DNA of 64,000 bases from Tridacna crocea (lineage: Eukaryota > Mollusca > Bivalvia > Cardiida > Cardiidae): contig OX031069.1 in assembly GCA_943736015.1 (NCBI GenBank), positions 18,233,235 to 18,297,234 of the forward strand. Direction: 5' to 3'. Positions within the stretch are counted from its first letter, which is position 1. Every line of letters starts with the position of its first letter. Positions 22,001 through 37,000 of this stretch are shown piece by piece. Made by a program: the position numbers and the translations under genes. Under the pieces are notes generated by a model. It saw only the letters and a list, made by a program, of their open reading frames with translations. It was not told the DNA's origin and did no database searches.

Positions 22001-25000
22001 AGCCCTTTTTTCACAGAGCATGGCTCATTTATATTTGATTCGGTATTAAGTTTGACAATGTTCAGTGAATGACGAAAGCAATCAAAGAAAAGTTAAGATT
22101 ATACTGAAGTCCCATTAGCGTCCAAAAGTAAACAACTGTGCCTTTAAAGGCTGGTATTTAGATTTTCACATTTCACCAAATTAGAATATTTATAAATCAC
22201 TGAAATTTATAAGAAAATACAAATCATCAATAATTAAGAATCATGAAATTACAGAAAAGAAATTGGTGGTGTTCTCTTAAAACTTTATCGAACAATCCCT
22301 GGTTTTTACGACCCTGAGATAGAAGCCTTTTGGAAACATTGTGGCAAAAGGAGGAAATGCTGGTAACCAGTATTTTCTCCTTTTTCCACCATGTTTTCTA
22401 CCCTGCTGGAAACAATTTTATATTTTTGACTTCTGCTGATTTTGTGCTTTCAATTTGGACCTGTCTAAAATTTTGTTGTTTGGTAAAGAGTTAAAAGGCT
22501 ACGCAGCCTCTTAAGGTATTTTTGTATTTTGCGTCAGAAATCAAAACAGCATTGTGGGAATGTCAAGTGACTGGCACGTGACTAATGACGCTTAAATTCC
22601 ATAAAATAAACATGTACATTATGTCCATAATGTCTTCTTCGGACGCTCTGTTTGAAGCTTCGTCTGTGTATTTCCGGTATGTAAATGAGCGAGTTGCTCA
22701 TGTAGAAATAGACCGTGTTTCCCGTCGGTGTCGACCTGGGCGGTAGTGAATATCTATCTTTTTCATGTCGGATGGTTTTCGACTACTGGAGTTTTATGAG
22801 TGAAAATGAAAAGGCTTTGGTGGAGTATACAGATGATTTTTTTTTTTATTTTTGTAAAAATTTCTTCCAAAAATCCGAAAGGCCACCTTTAATATAATCT
22901 TACAGTTTTTTTTTTTTTTTATTAAAGAGTTAAATTCATTTATTAAAAGCCCATTCGCGGCCGAAAGTAAAGGATGACCAGCCCGCATAGCATAAGTGGT
23001 AAAACGTAGGACTCGTAAACGTCAAGTTTACCCCAACATCGGATCTTTCCATTTAACTCTTGTTATCCCCCGCCGAAGGCGGAGGGATATAGTTTTAGCG
23101 TTGGCCGTCCGTGAGTCCTTCCGTCTGTCCGTCCCGGTGAATGTCTCCAATATCATTGGACGGAATTTCGTGAAACTTTATACATGTGTACAATAACCCA
23201 TTGTGCCGAGACACTTTTTTTGTTTTTGTTTTTGATTCTATGGAAAATAGCCGACTGGGAGCGATTTTAAGTTACACATAAGTTACACTGAAGTACACTT
23301 TTGATGTTTTGAGTCTTGTCTTAAAAACTATACAGGGTTTTTACATTGTACTTGTCACATCTATCAACCACCATTGGGAAATGCAGGAAAAAAGTTTCAC
23401 CCAGATTGCCCGTGCAACGCCACAGTTATATACCCTTGTTTTTAGCTCACCTGAGCACAATGTGCTCAAGAGGAGCTTTTAGGATCAACCGGTGTCCGTC
23501 GTCCGTCGTGCGTCGTGCGTCGTCATCACTTCTTTAAATATCAACTCCTCCTAAACCACTGGGCCAATTTGGACCAAACTTGGCTGGAATGTTCCTTGGG
23601 AGGTCCTCTTTATAAATTGTTCACAGAATTTGATTCCATAAAAAAACCCTGGTTGCCATGGCAACCAAATGGAATTTTCTAAGAAATTCTTTAAAAATCT
23701 TCTCTGAAACCGCTGGCCAGATTTTAAAATAATTTCACAAAGATATTCCTTGGGTCACCCTTTTCAAAACTTGTTCGCGAAAATTTGATCCGTCAAGAAA
23801 CGTGGCTCTGGTGAATGGGGGCTACTTGCACTATACGGCAAAGAAGAAATTCTTAAAAATTCTTCTTCTCTGAAACCGCTGTACAGATTTTGAAATAATT
23901 TCTTAGGGATGTTCTTTGGGTGACCCTTTTCAAAAACAGTTCGCGAAATTTTAATACGTCAAGAAACATGGCTCTGGTGAATGGGGGCTACATGCACTAT
24001 ACGGACATGAAGAAATTCTTGAAAATTCTTCTTCTCTGAAATGGCTGGTAAGATTTTGAAATTATTTCACAGGAATATTCCTTGGGTGACCCTTTTCAAA
24101 AATTATTCGCAAAATTTTGATCCGTCAAGAAACATGGCTCTGGTGAATGGGGGCTACTTGCACTATACGAACATGATGAATTTCTTGAAAATTCTTCTTC
24201 TCTGAGACCCCTGATCAGATTTTAAAATAATTTCACAGCAATGTTCCAAGGGTGACCCTTTTCAATAATTGTTCGCGAAATTTTGATTCATCAAGAAACA
24301 TGGCTCTGGTGAATGAGGTCTACTTGCACTATACGGACATGAAGAAATTCTTGAAAATTCTTCTTCTCTGAAACGGCTGGTCAGATTTAAAAATAATTTC
24401 ACAGCAATGTTCCTTGAATGACCCTTTTCAAAATTTGTTTGCGAAATTTTGATCCATCGACAAACATGGCTCTGGTGAATGGGGGCTGTGATGGAAATTA
24501 AGAAATTATTAAAAAATCTTCTTTTCTTAAACTAATGGTCAGATTTTGAAATGACTTTTACAGGTGACCTTTTGAAAATTGCTTGGCAAAATAATGATTT
24601 TGTTTCCAATGTTTCAATTCCTCAAAAATAAAAAAAGGCTATTTTTCTCTCAAAAATTCAAGTGAGCGATCCAGTGCCATCTTGGCCCTCTTGTTGCTAT
24701 AAGATGTCATGGAAAAAGGGGGCATCATGTTGTATTTCATTCCATTTCTTGTGAATGCAACTCCTCTCACATTTCTTGACGGAATTGAATAGAATTTTCA
24801 CAGAATGTTTCTTGTCATGTGACCTTTCGCATATTGTCAAGGTTTTGCGAGTTGTAGCTGCGACATGAAAAAGAGGGGCTTCATGTTTTGTTTCATTCTA
24901 TTTTGTGTGAATGCAACGCCTCCTACATTTCCTGGCAGATTTGGATGGAATTTTCACATAATCATGTGACCTACCGCATGTTGTCAAGTTTTTGGGATTT

Positions 25001-28000
25001 GTAGCTGTATAATGGAATAAGGGGGCTTCATGTTATATTTCATTTTTCACCAATATCTCTTTAATTACTGGACATATCTCAACAGATTTGGATGAGATTT
25101 TCACAGATTATTTACATTACTACTTATGCTAAATGGAGGACATGATTAGTACTCGAAATTACATAGAAAAATGAAGAATGTCACTTGCATTGTGTTGCAT
25201 AGTAACAGAAGTTTAGCCATAGAAACCAGTTTTTCAAGCTTCCAATTTTGAACATTTTGAAACCAAATTATCTTCTAACAGCAAAGTTGCAAATGAAAAA
25301 TACATACATTGCCTAAATGAGCAATATCTGATTTTTTACAGCCAACAATAAAAAAATTCAAAATGTTTATATTTGTTGTAACCATGGCAACAAAACAATT
25401 GAACCGTCAGTGATTTTACAAAAAAGTGGCAATTTCAAAGCAAATTATCTCCCTTCTGCAAAGAGAAATATTGATAGTGTATATACGTATTAAATGATCC
25501 ACATCTGTTCGACCAATAGAGAAAAATTCAAGTTCTGCAACAATCCAAATATTAGTTACCATGGCAACCAAACTCTCCAACAGTTGGCAATTTTAACAAA
25601 AATCAGCAAATTTAAAGTAACCTGAGGCCCATAAACAAAGGATTACATTGATAAGTAATATTTGCTTAAATAACCCACATCTATTTGTCAATATCAAAAT
25701 GTAAAAGAAATAATTAATGGTCCGATTATATGTTACCATGGCAACTAAATCAACGAAACATGACAAATAACAGCTTATTCAAAGCATATTAACTCCTTCC
25801 AGCCTAGTAGCATCAGAATAACTTAAACTCTTTAAATGATCCATATCTGTTATGTACATACAAAATATGATACGTGTTCAACACCTCAGAAAAAGAAATG
25901 TTACCATGGCAACAGAAACAGTAAACTCATCCCCCTAAAATATAGCAAAGTCAGTGCAAAGTATCTTTCATAGACTAAAGATATTTTATGAGTTCTAAAA
26001 AAAACATTTTAATAAACCAAATACCTTAAAGTAAATGCTTAGAATGCTCCTAAAACAAGTAATTATGGTTACCAAATCAACAGTGATTTTTAGCCCTAAT
26101 GGCTGAAATTCAGCAAAGCTTTTGTCATGGTATAGTTTCAATCGTCTGTCCATCTGTCAGTCTTTTTCTTGTTTACGTCTGCATTTGTCATCAGATTTTG
26201 GTGAAACTTGTACAGTTTGTTTATGTTATCAATAGCCTCAACCCCATTGATCTTGAAAAAATCTAACCAACTGTTTAGGAAAAGTAGCCATTTGAAAATT
26301 TCCAATTTCTTGTTTACGCCATAAAGTCTCCAAATATGGTCAGATTCTCGTGAAACTTGCACAGTTTGTTTATATCATCAGTAACTTCAACCCTATTGAT
26401 TTTGAAAAATATTCAACAAACTTGGTACTGGAAAAGTAGCCATTGAAGTTGAAAATTTCCATTTCTTGTTTACGTGATAAAGTCTGGATTTGTGACCAGA
26501 TTTTTGTGAAATTTGCGCAGTTTGTTTACCTCATCAATAGCTTAAGCCATATTGATTTTCTAAAAAAAAAAAATCTAACAAACAGTATGGAAAAAGTAGT
26601 CATTTATAGTTGAAAATGTGCATAGCTGGTTTATGGGATGAAGTCTGCACTTGTGGTCAGATTTTCGTGAAACTTGCAGGGTTTGTTTATCTCATCAATA
26701 GCTTGAACCATATTGATTTTGAAAAAAAAAATGAACGAACAGTGTGGGAGTATGTGAAAAGTAGCCATTTAAAGTTGAAAATTTCCATTTCTTGTTTAGG
26801 CAATGCTGTCCACAGTTTCGATCCAGTTCTTTTTAAACTTAAAAAGATTGTTTGGTTCATCAAGGGATTGAGCTCTATTGAAAGTGAAGAGAATATACTG
26901 ATCTGTTCAGGAAAAGCATCCATTTGATTACTAAGTATTGCTTACTTACCAAAGTCAACATTATTTGTCACATTTCTTTGAAATTTGCTAGGATTGCTTA
27001 ATACAAGGTATACTGAAACCCTGTCACTTTTTGGCCGAATTTCCAAACATTTTTTCTTTACAGAAACTTCATTTTTTTCATTGTTTGTTGAATTTACCAT
27101 GTTGTCTTCGTGGGTTGAGGCCCAGTTGTAAGAACACCCCCTTTTGTGTGTATTTTGCCTTTTTTTTTCATTTTGCTTCATGAATTTATAATGTATGCTA
27201 GCATAAAAGCAAAATGACTACCAGTAACGCGACTTGACAGTTATATGGAAGAATCATTTTTGGGAAATACAAGGCAATGTAAAATGTCGATAAGGTACAC
27301 TTTTTTATATAGCTGTTAAGTGTAAACACATATAAAATTAGACGAAAGAAAAACTCTGCAAAGAACGACCAGCAATAAATAAAATATTGTGCAAGGAGGT
27401 GTTATCACTCAATCTCCTCAGAGACAATTATCCAGCGGTGAAGTTAGTCCAGCTCCAGACAAAATTTAAAAATGGAAAATAAAAAAGGGCGATAAAAACT
27501 CATAAATTATGGAACAGAAAGTTGTGGTTCTTGTTCACTGCACCTCTCATCAATGTAATCAATTAACATGTGTAGTTACCTGTCTATACCTCAAGTAGTT
27601 TTTAATTCATGCTCAGGACAAAATAAAGTAAAAAAAAAAAAAAGGCCAATAACTCTTGAACTCTGCAATCAAGAGTTATTGTTCTGATAAAGGCACTTCT
27701 ACTTAATGTGATCTCTGCACATGAGAAGTATTATGTTTATACCTCTAATAGGTTTTAAGTTATGCTTCGGAAAAAAATCATAAAAGGAACTTAGAAAGGG
27801 CAATAACTCCTAAATAATGACACTGGAAGTTATAGTTCTTGTACACTTTATTGCTCCTTAATGCCACCCAACACCCTGTGATAATTCATCTTTATATTTC
27901 AAGTAGTTTTCAAGTTACATTCTAGACAATATTTAATTAAACAAAAATAGGAAAGGGCAATAACTCCTAAATTATTCAATGAAGATTTATGGCTCTCGTG

Positions 28001-31000
28001 CCCTGCTCTTCTGCTTGATGAGAACTTTCCACCTGAGAATATTCATGTTTATACATGTAATAGTTTTTGAGTTATACGCTAAACAGAATTTAAGAAAATA
28101 ATAAATGGCAATAACTCCTACATTATGCAATCAAGAGTTACGGATTTTATGCACTGCACTTCTCCTTGACAAGCTCTATCCATCTGTGAAGGATCATGTT
28201 TACACCTCTGATAGTTTTTGAGTTAATTTAAGCGAGAAAAATAAAGGGCAATAACTCTTAAATTATGCAACCAAGAGTTATGGTTCTTATCCACTGCACT
28301 TTTCCTTGATAAGATCTATGCATCTGTGAAGTTTGGTATTTATCCCTCAACTAGTTTTTGTGTTATGCTCTAGACAAGATTTAAGTGTAATAACTCTCAA
28401 ATTATGAAATCAAGAGTTGTGGTTCTTATCCACTACACTTTTCCTTGATAAGATCTATTCATTTGAGTTTTATGTTTTTCCCTCAAACAGTTTTTGTGTT
28501 ATGCTCTGGACAAAATTTATGTGAGAAAAATAATAAAGGGCAATAACTCCTTAATTTTGCAATCAATAGTTATGGTTCTTATGCACTGCTTTTCTCTTCG
28601 ATGAGATCTATCCATCTGTGAAGTCGCATGTTTATACCTCAAATAGTTTTTGTGTTACGCTCCAGACAAGAAGGTGGGATGCAAGAAGGGGCATAGGGAA
28701 TGAAAAAAAAAAACGGACGGACATACAGACGGACAGATGGGTACTATTTTCATATCCCTAGCCGCTTTTTTGGCAGGGGATAATTAGAATGTATGCTACT
28801 TTATAAATGAAAACTGACACGGCATGAACCATATATATAGAGGAGTATGAAGATTCTTAATTGTTGTTCATTATATTAACAGATAATGGCATTTTCTCAA
28901 TTTTACTGATATGTTGCCATTTTGGCTGCCATGGTAACCTGGAGTGTGATATGAAATGCTCATTGTAATTTTTTTCATCAACAAAACATTAGATTAATAG
29001 CTATTCCTAAAACCAAAGTTAATAACTTTACTTACTCTAGTCTCTACAGTTATGCTTTGAAAATGAGCAAAAATTGCAGTTGTGCTCCAATGTCGACAGT
29101 TAGGTTGGCATGGAAACTAAACTGAGACACAAAACCAAAGTAGCTTGTGTGCAGCTTTTCATATTTGCATTGATGCTTCATATGACATATTAACTGATGT
29201 CTTCATATTTGTGTTTAGTGGTCATTTTATTGCATAAAACAGGGCATATTCCAAATTTTACAAATGTGTTTCCACTTCGGTTGCGATGGTTTCCTGAACT
29301 AAAAACATTTTGACCCTTTTTCATTTTTATTTGTGACCCAATACATTAGTCTGTATGTGCAATACTGAAACCTTGAATCCTGGCTTTGCTGTTAGGAGAT
29401 AATTGGGAGATAGATCTGTCAATTTAAGCCACCAGCAGAGATGCCAAACACGGCCATTGTTTGTTGCCATAGAAACACATTCTGCAAGCTTATTTTTGCT
29501 TTTGCATTCTTGATATTAAAAGCCAATATATCGGTGATTATGTTATAGTAGCAAAACTTACTGGACTTTTGGCGACAAACATGTTGTATTAACTTCAAAG
29601 TGCATAACTGTTCAAGTTTTAAAAGGAGAAAATCATGCTTCTGGGGGGCAAAACTTTCTGTGGCCAAAAACTTTCTGTGGCCGTTACCATAGTAACAGCA
29701 TGACAATAAAAGTTTCCCTTTGGTTTTTGTGTAAAGGAATCAATTGCGCTAACTTTTTTTGCTATTCTGAAAAAGTCACTTATCACCATTTCTACAGGGC
29801 CTGTGTAATGCAGAGAAGTAACCGTACAAAATGACCCATGGGTCATTTCTCTACGTAGAGGAATGACCCGGGTCATTATTCTTTGTACAGAATGATCCCA
29901 GAGGGTCATTTCTCTAAGTAGAATAATGATCCGGGTCATTCCTCTACGGGTCATTTCTCTAAGTAGAATGATGACCCGGGTCATTCTTCTACGTAGAGAA
30001 ATTACTTCTGGGGTCATTTCTCTATGTAGAATAATGACCCGGGTAATTTTAGGTGTACTTCAGTAAATAATGCCCTGATTGTCTATTGAAGGGCTAGGTT
30101 TCGTAGTGATTTGTGAAAAACACTGTCTCCCGAAGATATTTTGGAGATTCGGGCTCTGTGAAACCGAAGGGAATAACTTGTAATTTATAGTAGCTTATTT
30201 ATAGTAGCTTTTAATTTTTGAAAAGACAATTTTCTGGTAAAGAGTTGATTTTATATTGATAAAACAAGACTTGTTGGATTGTATTTCAATGTAATTGAAA
30301 GGAATTGCTAAATACAGACTAATTATGTATGTAATTAATTACATTACAATTACTTACAATTGACAAAATGCTTAATCACCAATTACACACAATAACTTCA
30401 AAAAATGTATTTAATCACAGTCAAATACGATTACTTGTTTTCAGTTACCAAAGGCCTGCTTTATTTAAGATAAGAAGGTTGGAACTTTACTTGTCATTTT
30501 TCATTTAATTATGATGCGTAATTCTAAATTGATTTTTCAGCGACATTGGCTATTGCCGAACATTATTTGAACAATCCAAGACCTGGAAACTGGGTGAAAA
30601 CTATTCTGGCATTGAAAATCACTTCAGAAGTACTGAAGGATTACGTATATAAAGAAATGCACATCTTACAGAGGTTAATTAAAGCAAAATGTCCACTTGG
30701 AAGTGTATGCTATTCATGCAATGCGATGACCGCGCCAAGGTGTCCAGAAAATGTTTGTAACATCTACCTATATGAAATTTCAAAGTATCACCGAAGCCGT
30801 CCATCCTTCAAGAATACAGACCCCAAGAAGTGGACAACTGATGCTTGGGAAATTGCAAAATGTTTTACAACGGAAACAGCAGGCTACAGGAATTGCACGC
30901 TATTGGATGCAGACTTTTCTATGGTCATCAGCGTCATCATCAACTGCAGACATTTTGATAATGTCGTCTCATGTAGCATGAAAGGTCACAGGAATAAATT

Positions 31001-34000
31001 TTGTGAGGTATGTAGAATTTTAATTTTCGTTTAATTGCATAACCATTGACGAAGAGTCTGAGATTCCTAAATTGAGAATATATTTTGTATTGTAATTGCA
31101 TGGCTGATGAAATATTTAAAGACAAAGAGAAATAAAAGAGTCATAAGGAAAATAAACCTCTCACTTTAATCCAGCGCACAATTTTTAAATGATAGGCTTT
31201 TGCCTTAATGGACTGAACCGTCGTGCTCTAGGTCTAATTATTACAGCCATAGAGTTATTTAGCAATATAACAAAGGACTATGAAAGTTGTTATATGTGAT
31301 GAAAGAAGTCTATTTACAGAATTCTTTAGAATTAGAATTTAGTGGGTTCGGGTCTTTTTTAAGTAGTTGCAATTGGGTGTTAATAAAAAGGCTGTAAAAA
31401 CACAAGTGCCGATCGGCTAAGAAAGTGCCTGAAACAGCAAATATTCGTCGTGTTCTCGCTTATACATTTTATCTAAACGCTGGTAGATATTGAGCTGCCT
31501 TTTAGCGTGTAAATCATTCACATGGGCTACAGATCGAGTTCGAGTTTCATTCCGGTTCACTGATTTTTGGTGAAATTACGGGCCTTGGACTTCGAAAATT
31601 TCACCGAAAATTAGTTTTCCAGACTTTTTTTCCCTAGACGCTGGTAGATAATGAGCTAATTCTTGGTTTGCAAGTTGAGTACCATGAGTTACGGATCAAG
31701 TTCGAGTTCCATTCCGGTCCATTGATTTTTGACGAAATTACAGGCCTTGGACTTGGAAATTTTCACGAAAAAAAGAAAAACAGTTTGCTGGACTTTTTTT
31801 CTAAACGCTGGTAGATATTGAGCTGGTTTTTGGTTTTCTAGTCAACCACCAAGAGTTACAGATCAAGTTCGAGTTTCCGGACTTTTTTTTCTCTAAATAC
31901 TGGCATATATTGAGCTGATTTTTGTTGTGAAAGTCAACCTCTGTGAGTTACAGACCAGGTTCGAGTTTCTTTTCGGTCCATTGATTTTCGAAGAAATTAC
32001 TCACCTTAGACCAAGAAATTTTCAGAGAAAAAACAATTTTCCGGACTTTCCCAAACACTGGCAGATAATGAGCTGATTTTTTAGTGTGTAAGCCATTCAC
32101 ATGAGTTACGGATCAAGTTTAAGTTTCGTTACGGTCAACTGAATTTTGACGAAATTACGGGCCGTAGACTAAAAATTTTTCACGGACAAAACAGTTTACC
32201 GGACTTTTTCTCTAAACGATGGTAGATTTTGAGCAGCGTTTTGGTGTTCAAGTCAATCACCATTAGTTGCAGATCAAGTTGGAGTTTCATTCCGCTCCAC
32301 TGATTTTTGACGAAATCGCGGGCCTCGGCCTTAGAATTTTTGACAGAAAAAATTAGTTGTAGAGTCTTATTTTCGAAACGCTGGCAGATTTTGAGCTGAT
32401 CTTTGTAGTGTAAGCCAACCACTGTGAGTTACATATCAAGTTTGAGTTTCATTGTCGTCCACTGATTTTTGTCCTTGGGCTTGAAAACAAAAAGAAAACA
32501 GTTTTCCGGACGTTTTTTCTTAATGGTGGCAGATATTGAGCTGATTTCGGTGTGTAAGTCAACCACTGTGAGTTACAGATCAAGGTTGAGTTTTGTTCTG
32601 GTCCACTGGTCCATTTTTATCTCCACTGGCCGAAGGCCAGCGGGCTTTTGTCATGGCCTGGTGTCCGTCGTGCGTCGCGTCCGTGCGCGAGTTAACTTTT
32701 ATTTCAAATATCTTCTTCTCTCAAACTATCCATCTAATTTTGATGAAATTCACAGAAATGATCCTGCCATGGTCCTCTACAGAATTCCTTGAAAATCTCT
32801 GGTTGCCATGGCAACAACACTGAAAAATTTTTATTATTTTTTTTAATCTTCTTCTCTGAAACCATAAGGCTTAGGGCTACCAAATTTGGCATGTAGCTTT
32901 ATCTAGTAGACCTCTACAAAGTTCCTTCAAATAATAGCCCTGGGGTCAAAATTGGCCCCGCCTCGAGGGTCACAAGTTTTATATGGGCTTATATGGGGAA
33001 AACTTTAAAATTCGCCTGGTACCTAGACATAGGGCCTAGGGCTACCAAATTTGGCATGTATCTTTATGAAGTGGTAGTCTACCAAGAGTATCCAAAATGT
33101 AGCCCTGGGGTCAAATTTGGCCCAGCTCCGGGGTTCACAAGTTTTATATGGGCTTATATAGGGAAAACCTAAACAATCTTCTCGTACCAAGCCATAAGGC
33201 CTAGGGCTTGTCAATTTTGCATCTAGCTTTATCAAGTGGTTGTCTACCAAAGGTGCCCACATTATGGCCCTAGGATTAAATTTGGCCCCGTCCTGGTGTC
33301 ACAAGTTTTACATGGGCTCATACTGGGAAATCCTTAAGTTTGAAACCAATTGGCAAAATAGTGTAATGTATGGCTCGTTGTGTTTTTACTTATTAGCCAG
33401 TGGAGCGATACATGGCCATCATGGCCCTATAGTTTAAGAAATCACGGGCCTTGGACTTAGAAAATTTGACAGAAAAACAATTTTCCAGGCTTTTTTACGT
33501 ACAATGCACACGTTTGGTAAGTAGGTACCTGTCATTGATACCGATCTTTTGTGGGTTATATGTCCAAGGTCAAGGTAAAAAGTTTTAACCCTTGCCATGA
33601 ACACTTTTCAAAGTAATTTCTATGTTTATACAGGTATTTATTTACGTAAGTTATAACACTTACATGTGGTAATCTGGTACCTCTCATTGTTACAAACCTG
33701 CTGATGATAAGGTCAAGGTCATCTCACAAGGTAAAGGGTCATATTTCTGAAAAGTTGGTTTTACCAGGGCATTTGTGTTTCACAAACACATCTTGTCATA
33801 GTAAAATTTCTTCCATGAATTTACTTTAATTTAACCCCCCCCCCCCACACACACACACGCAAATATATATGGCTTTTATTAAAGCATTGCGTACAAAGAT
33901 AGACACGGTGCTTAAAATTCTGAAAGGGGGTCAAATACGTTCTTTCTCTTCCACAGAGTTTCACAAACTATACCTACCAATGATATATACGGCTGGTGCT

Positions 34001-37000
34001 TGTTTCTTTTCAGGCAAGGGCTTTGAGAAACAGGTTGATGCACTCCGAGAGTCTTGCAGTAAGTGAAATTGAAATGTCAAAAAATCTTGACCTATTGATC
34101 AAACTATTGATGTGTTTCAAAGACGAACATGTAAAGAATTTAGCAGCACAGGATGAAATTAAAAAGGTAAACCACCTTCTTTGCATATCATTTCACATTG
34201 AAATCTTCCATTGCTATATCATCTTGGAATATGTTAAAATTTGCATTTTAAAACCAACAAGTAATACACTTTTGTTTATGTAAATTTCAAGGGGTAGCGT
34301 GCCATTTGTCAATTATACAATGAACAGTTTTCGGAAGACTTAAAATGGTAAAGTTAAAACGTTTTTATTTTTTTTACGTCGAAGACTTTCTTCATTGTAC
34401 ATCATTGTCCACAAAATATTTCCAAAAGAGCGGTTTTTTCTGTGAAAACTTTGGAAGCGACAAACAAGTATTTCTTCCGAATTAACGTATCTGTAATAGT
34501 ATTTTTCATAGTGTGAGTTGTCTAAAGGTAGCCTTGATATTTTTTTCAAGTTGATGACAACGGAGCTTATTGTTACGCAGCAAGACGTCCTATATGCACG
34601 AAAAGAGGCTGTCTGTTATAATTTGAAAGAAATCAATGAAAGCAAAAAGGAAATCACACACTGGTTCGACATTTGGAACTCGGGGGTTGAAGAGAAAAAA
34701 GCAATCTGGACAGGTATTTTAACAATTAAGCTTTAGGCTGTACAAACTAACTTGATAAAAGGATGCATTATAACCGCTTGAAACAGTTTTTTTTTTCAAT
34801 TTTAATGACAATCTCACGATTAGCGAAATAATTTTCTATTTTCTAGAGTACATAATTTAATTATTTAGGAGAAAATGAACTGATTGAATCTCACTTTATG
34901 ACCCCTGAATTTGCTGTCCTATCATTTTATGTCGAAAAAGACGAAAATACATTTCTCGGCATATGTATTGTAGGTAACAAATATAGACACATACGTTCTG
35001 ACAATTCACCTGCTTCAAATGATCTCTTTTTGTTTTGATCTCTCCAGCAGCTCGAGATGATATACATGATAGACAAATTGATAAACTTGCTTAATAATTT
35101 GTAAGCTATAATTAACTTATCTTTGAGACACTGGGTTTCTACAATATACAAAATGAGACAAATTTAGAGATTTTTCGAGATGATACATTTACAGACAAAA
35201 AGGTTTTGTTTCAAAGCCAGTGTCACTCATTCTAATGCGGAATAATTGAAACTTCCCACATGGAAAAAAGAGATAACCAGATGTTTATTCCATTCATTTG
35301 GTAATCTTTCAGAAAATAGTTTTGGATGATGAGGTTTGATAATTCATGTTTATCACAAGTGGAATTAACCGATTTCATAGTAACCAGCACGGAACTAAAT
35401 ACATTCTTGGTCAATATTTAGAATTTCACCCTTTCAAACGCATTGCATCTTTTTCAGAAAGTGATTTATAACATGCAATAAAGAAAAACAACAACAACAA
35501 AAACAAAACTTTTTTTCAAAATATTTATTTACCCCGTAAAATTGATGACTTTGAGTTTTGTTGATTTGTTTTTTCAGTCCGAATGTAAATAAATAGTGGA
35601 CACTAATGGCTCTAGTGCTGCAGGATAAACATGTATTTGGTAATCGTAGAATGCAAAGATAAACGAAAGTCATTTCGAAAAAAAAAAAAGATTTTCCCTT
35701 TTTCTAAATAATTTATGGTACATGATTTCCTCGGAAATAGATTAAAACACATTTGTCATAATTTTAGTCTATACCAACTATTTACTTCCTTTAACTGGTC
35801 AGCACAGTCTTATTGTAATGCGTTCTTAACGAGGGAGGGGGTGTGGGGCGTGCCACCAAAAACTCCTGCACTTGATTTTGATGAAAGTCCCTACAAAATA
35901 CGGTATAGAAGCATGATTTTTTTTCCGCTTAAGGATTGAAATTAATTATGCCCCGTGAACACCACTGGTAACATGTTCACTTGTGCCTGTACCACTTGTG
36001 AACATATTACCGATCTTCAGTCAATGAAATAAATTTCTATCTTTTACAGAAAAAGAAAATAACTCGTATATCTCACTATTTCGGTCTTGGTAATCAGACG
36101 GCTTTTGTTAAAACTTATAAAGAGAACACATCTTTGAATTGTTGATGAATACAAACCTTGGTCTAAAATCTAGACTGCTTGAAACTTAATGTGGGATTTA
36201 TACGGAATTGGGCTAGAAATCGCAATATAATTTGGTTAACTCTTATTTGCTGAAAATTTCTCAAAAATAGTAATGATCTATATCAATGTGTCGAGATTCG
36301 TTATGATTGGTTCGCAATTGATACCAAAAATCACAGCCTACCATTTTTTTAAACTTTCCTTTGGAATAGTTAGCAATATGGAGAAGAGATTCATTTGTTT
36401 CATTTTTGGAAGCTGTGATTTTAAAAAAAATGATACTTAATTGATATTACTAGTGTTTCGTTAATGTTTAGTACTTTCTGGATATTGATCTGTAAAGATG
36501 TTTTTCACCGCTTTTAGCAGTACTTGAGTTAACATTTCGTGGTACTAACACCCCTATTGATGCTTATATGCAGACTGCACAAATTTTCTACAAATATCTA
36601 AATGTCAAACTCTTGTTTTAAACTCCACTGAACGAAGGCTATAGTGAGCTTATTTCATGACGCTTTGTCCACCTTCAGTGCATGGGTTAACTTTTTATTT
36701 CAAACATCTATTCTGATACTATCAAACCATTTTCTACCAAATTTTACAGAAGTGATTCTACTATTGTCCTTTTTATAATTTCTTCAAAAAATTCAATTCT
36801 GGTTATGACAGGAAAATGTTAAAAAAAATCTTATGTAAAACCACAATTTGGAGTTCTCCAGAAATTAGCTGTAATGGACCTTTTGTTGGACTTCTTTCAG
36901 ATACTTGAGATAAAGTTAATCTGGAGAAGAACACTACTGTTAGGTGTGGGTAAATTATAGTCGAAAAGAACACTACTGTTGGGTGTGGATAAATTATAGT

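Larger units (their letters stand above)
12333..30540 (+). other. Intron 3, 18.2 kb, almost entirely repeats
   Basis: A phase-1 intron that separates the CARD exons from the HEPN exons. Nearly all of it consists of nested mobile elements and tandem arrays listed separately. I see no coding exon inside it, though a small one could hide in the repeats. Confidence 0.7.
31008..34013 (+). other. Intron 4, mostly a nested array element
   Basis: A phase-0 intron of 3006 bp. 31008-31440 shows nothing I recognise. 31440-33490 is an array element with an insertion. 33490-34013 is unassigned apart from a C run and CA repeat at 33835-33861. Confidence 0.65.

Noticed and set aside
27390-28790. CRISPR-like regular array
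   Set aside because: The whole unit is repeated with drift and there are no unique spacers; this is a eukaryotic tandem repeat inside a mobile element.
29619-30017. Minus-strand frame of 132 residues rich in Arg, Met and Thr
   Set aside because: It is the translation of the palindromic array and has no splice sites or known motif.
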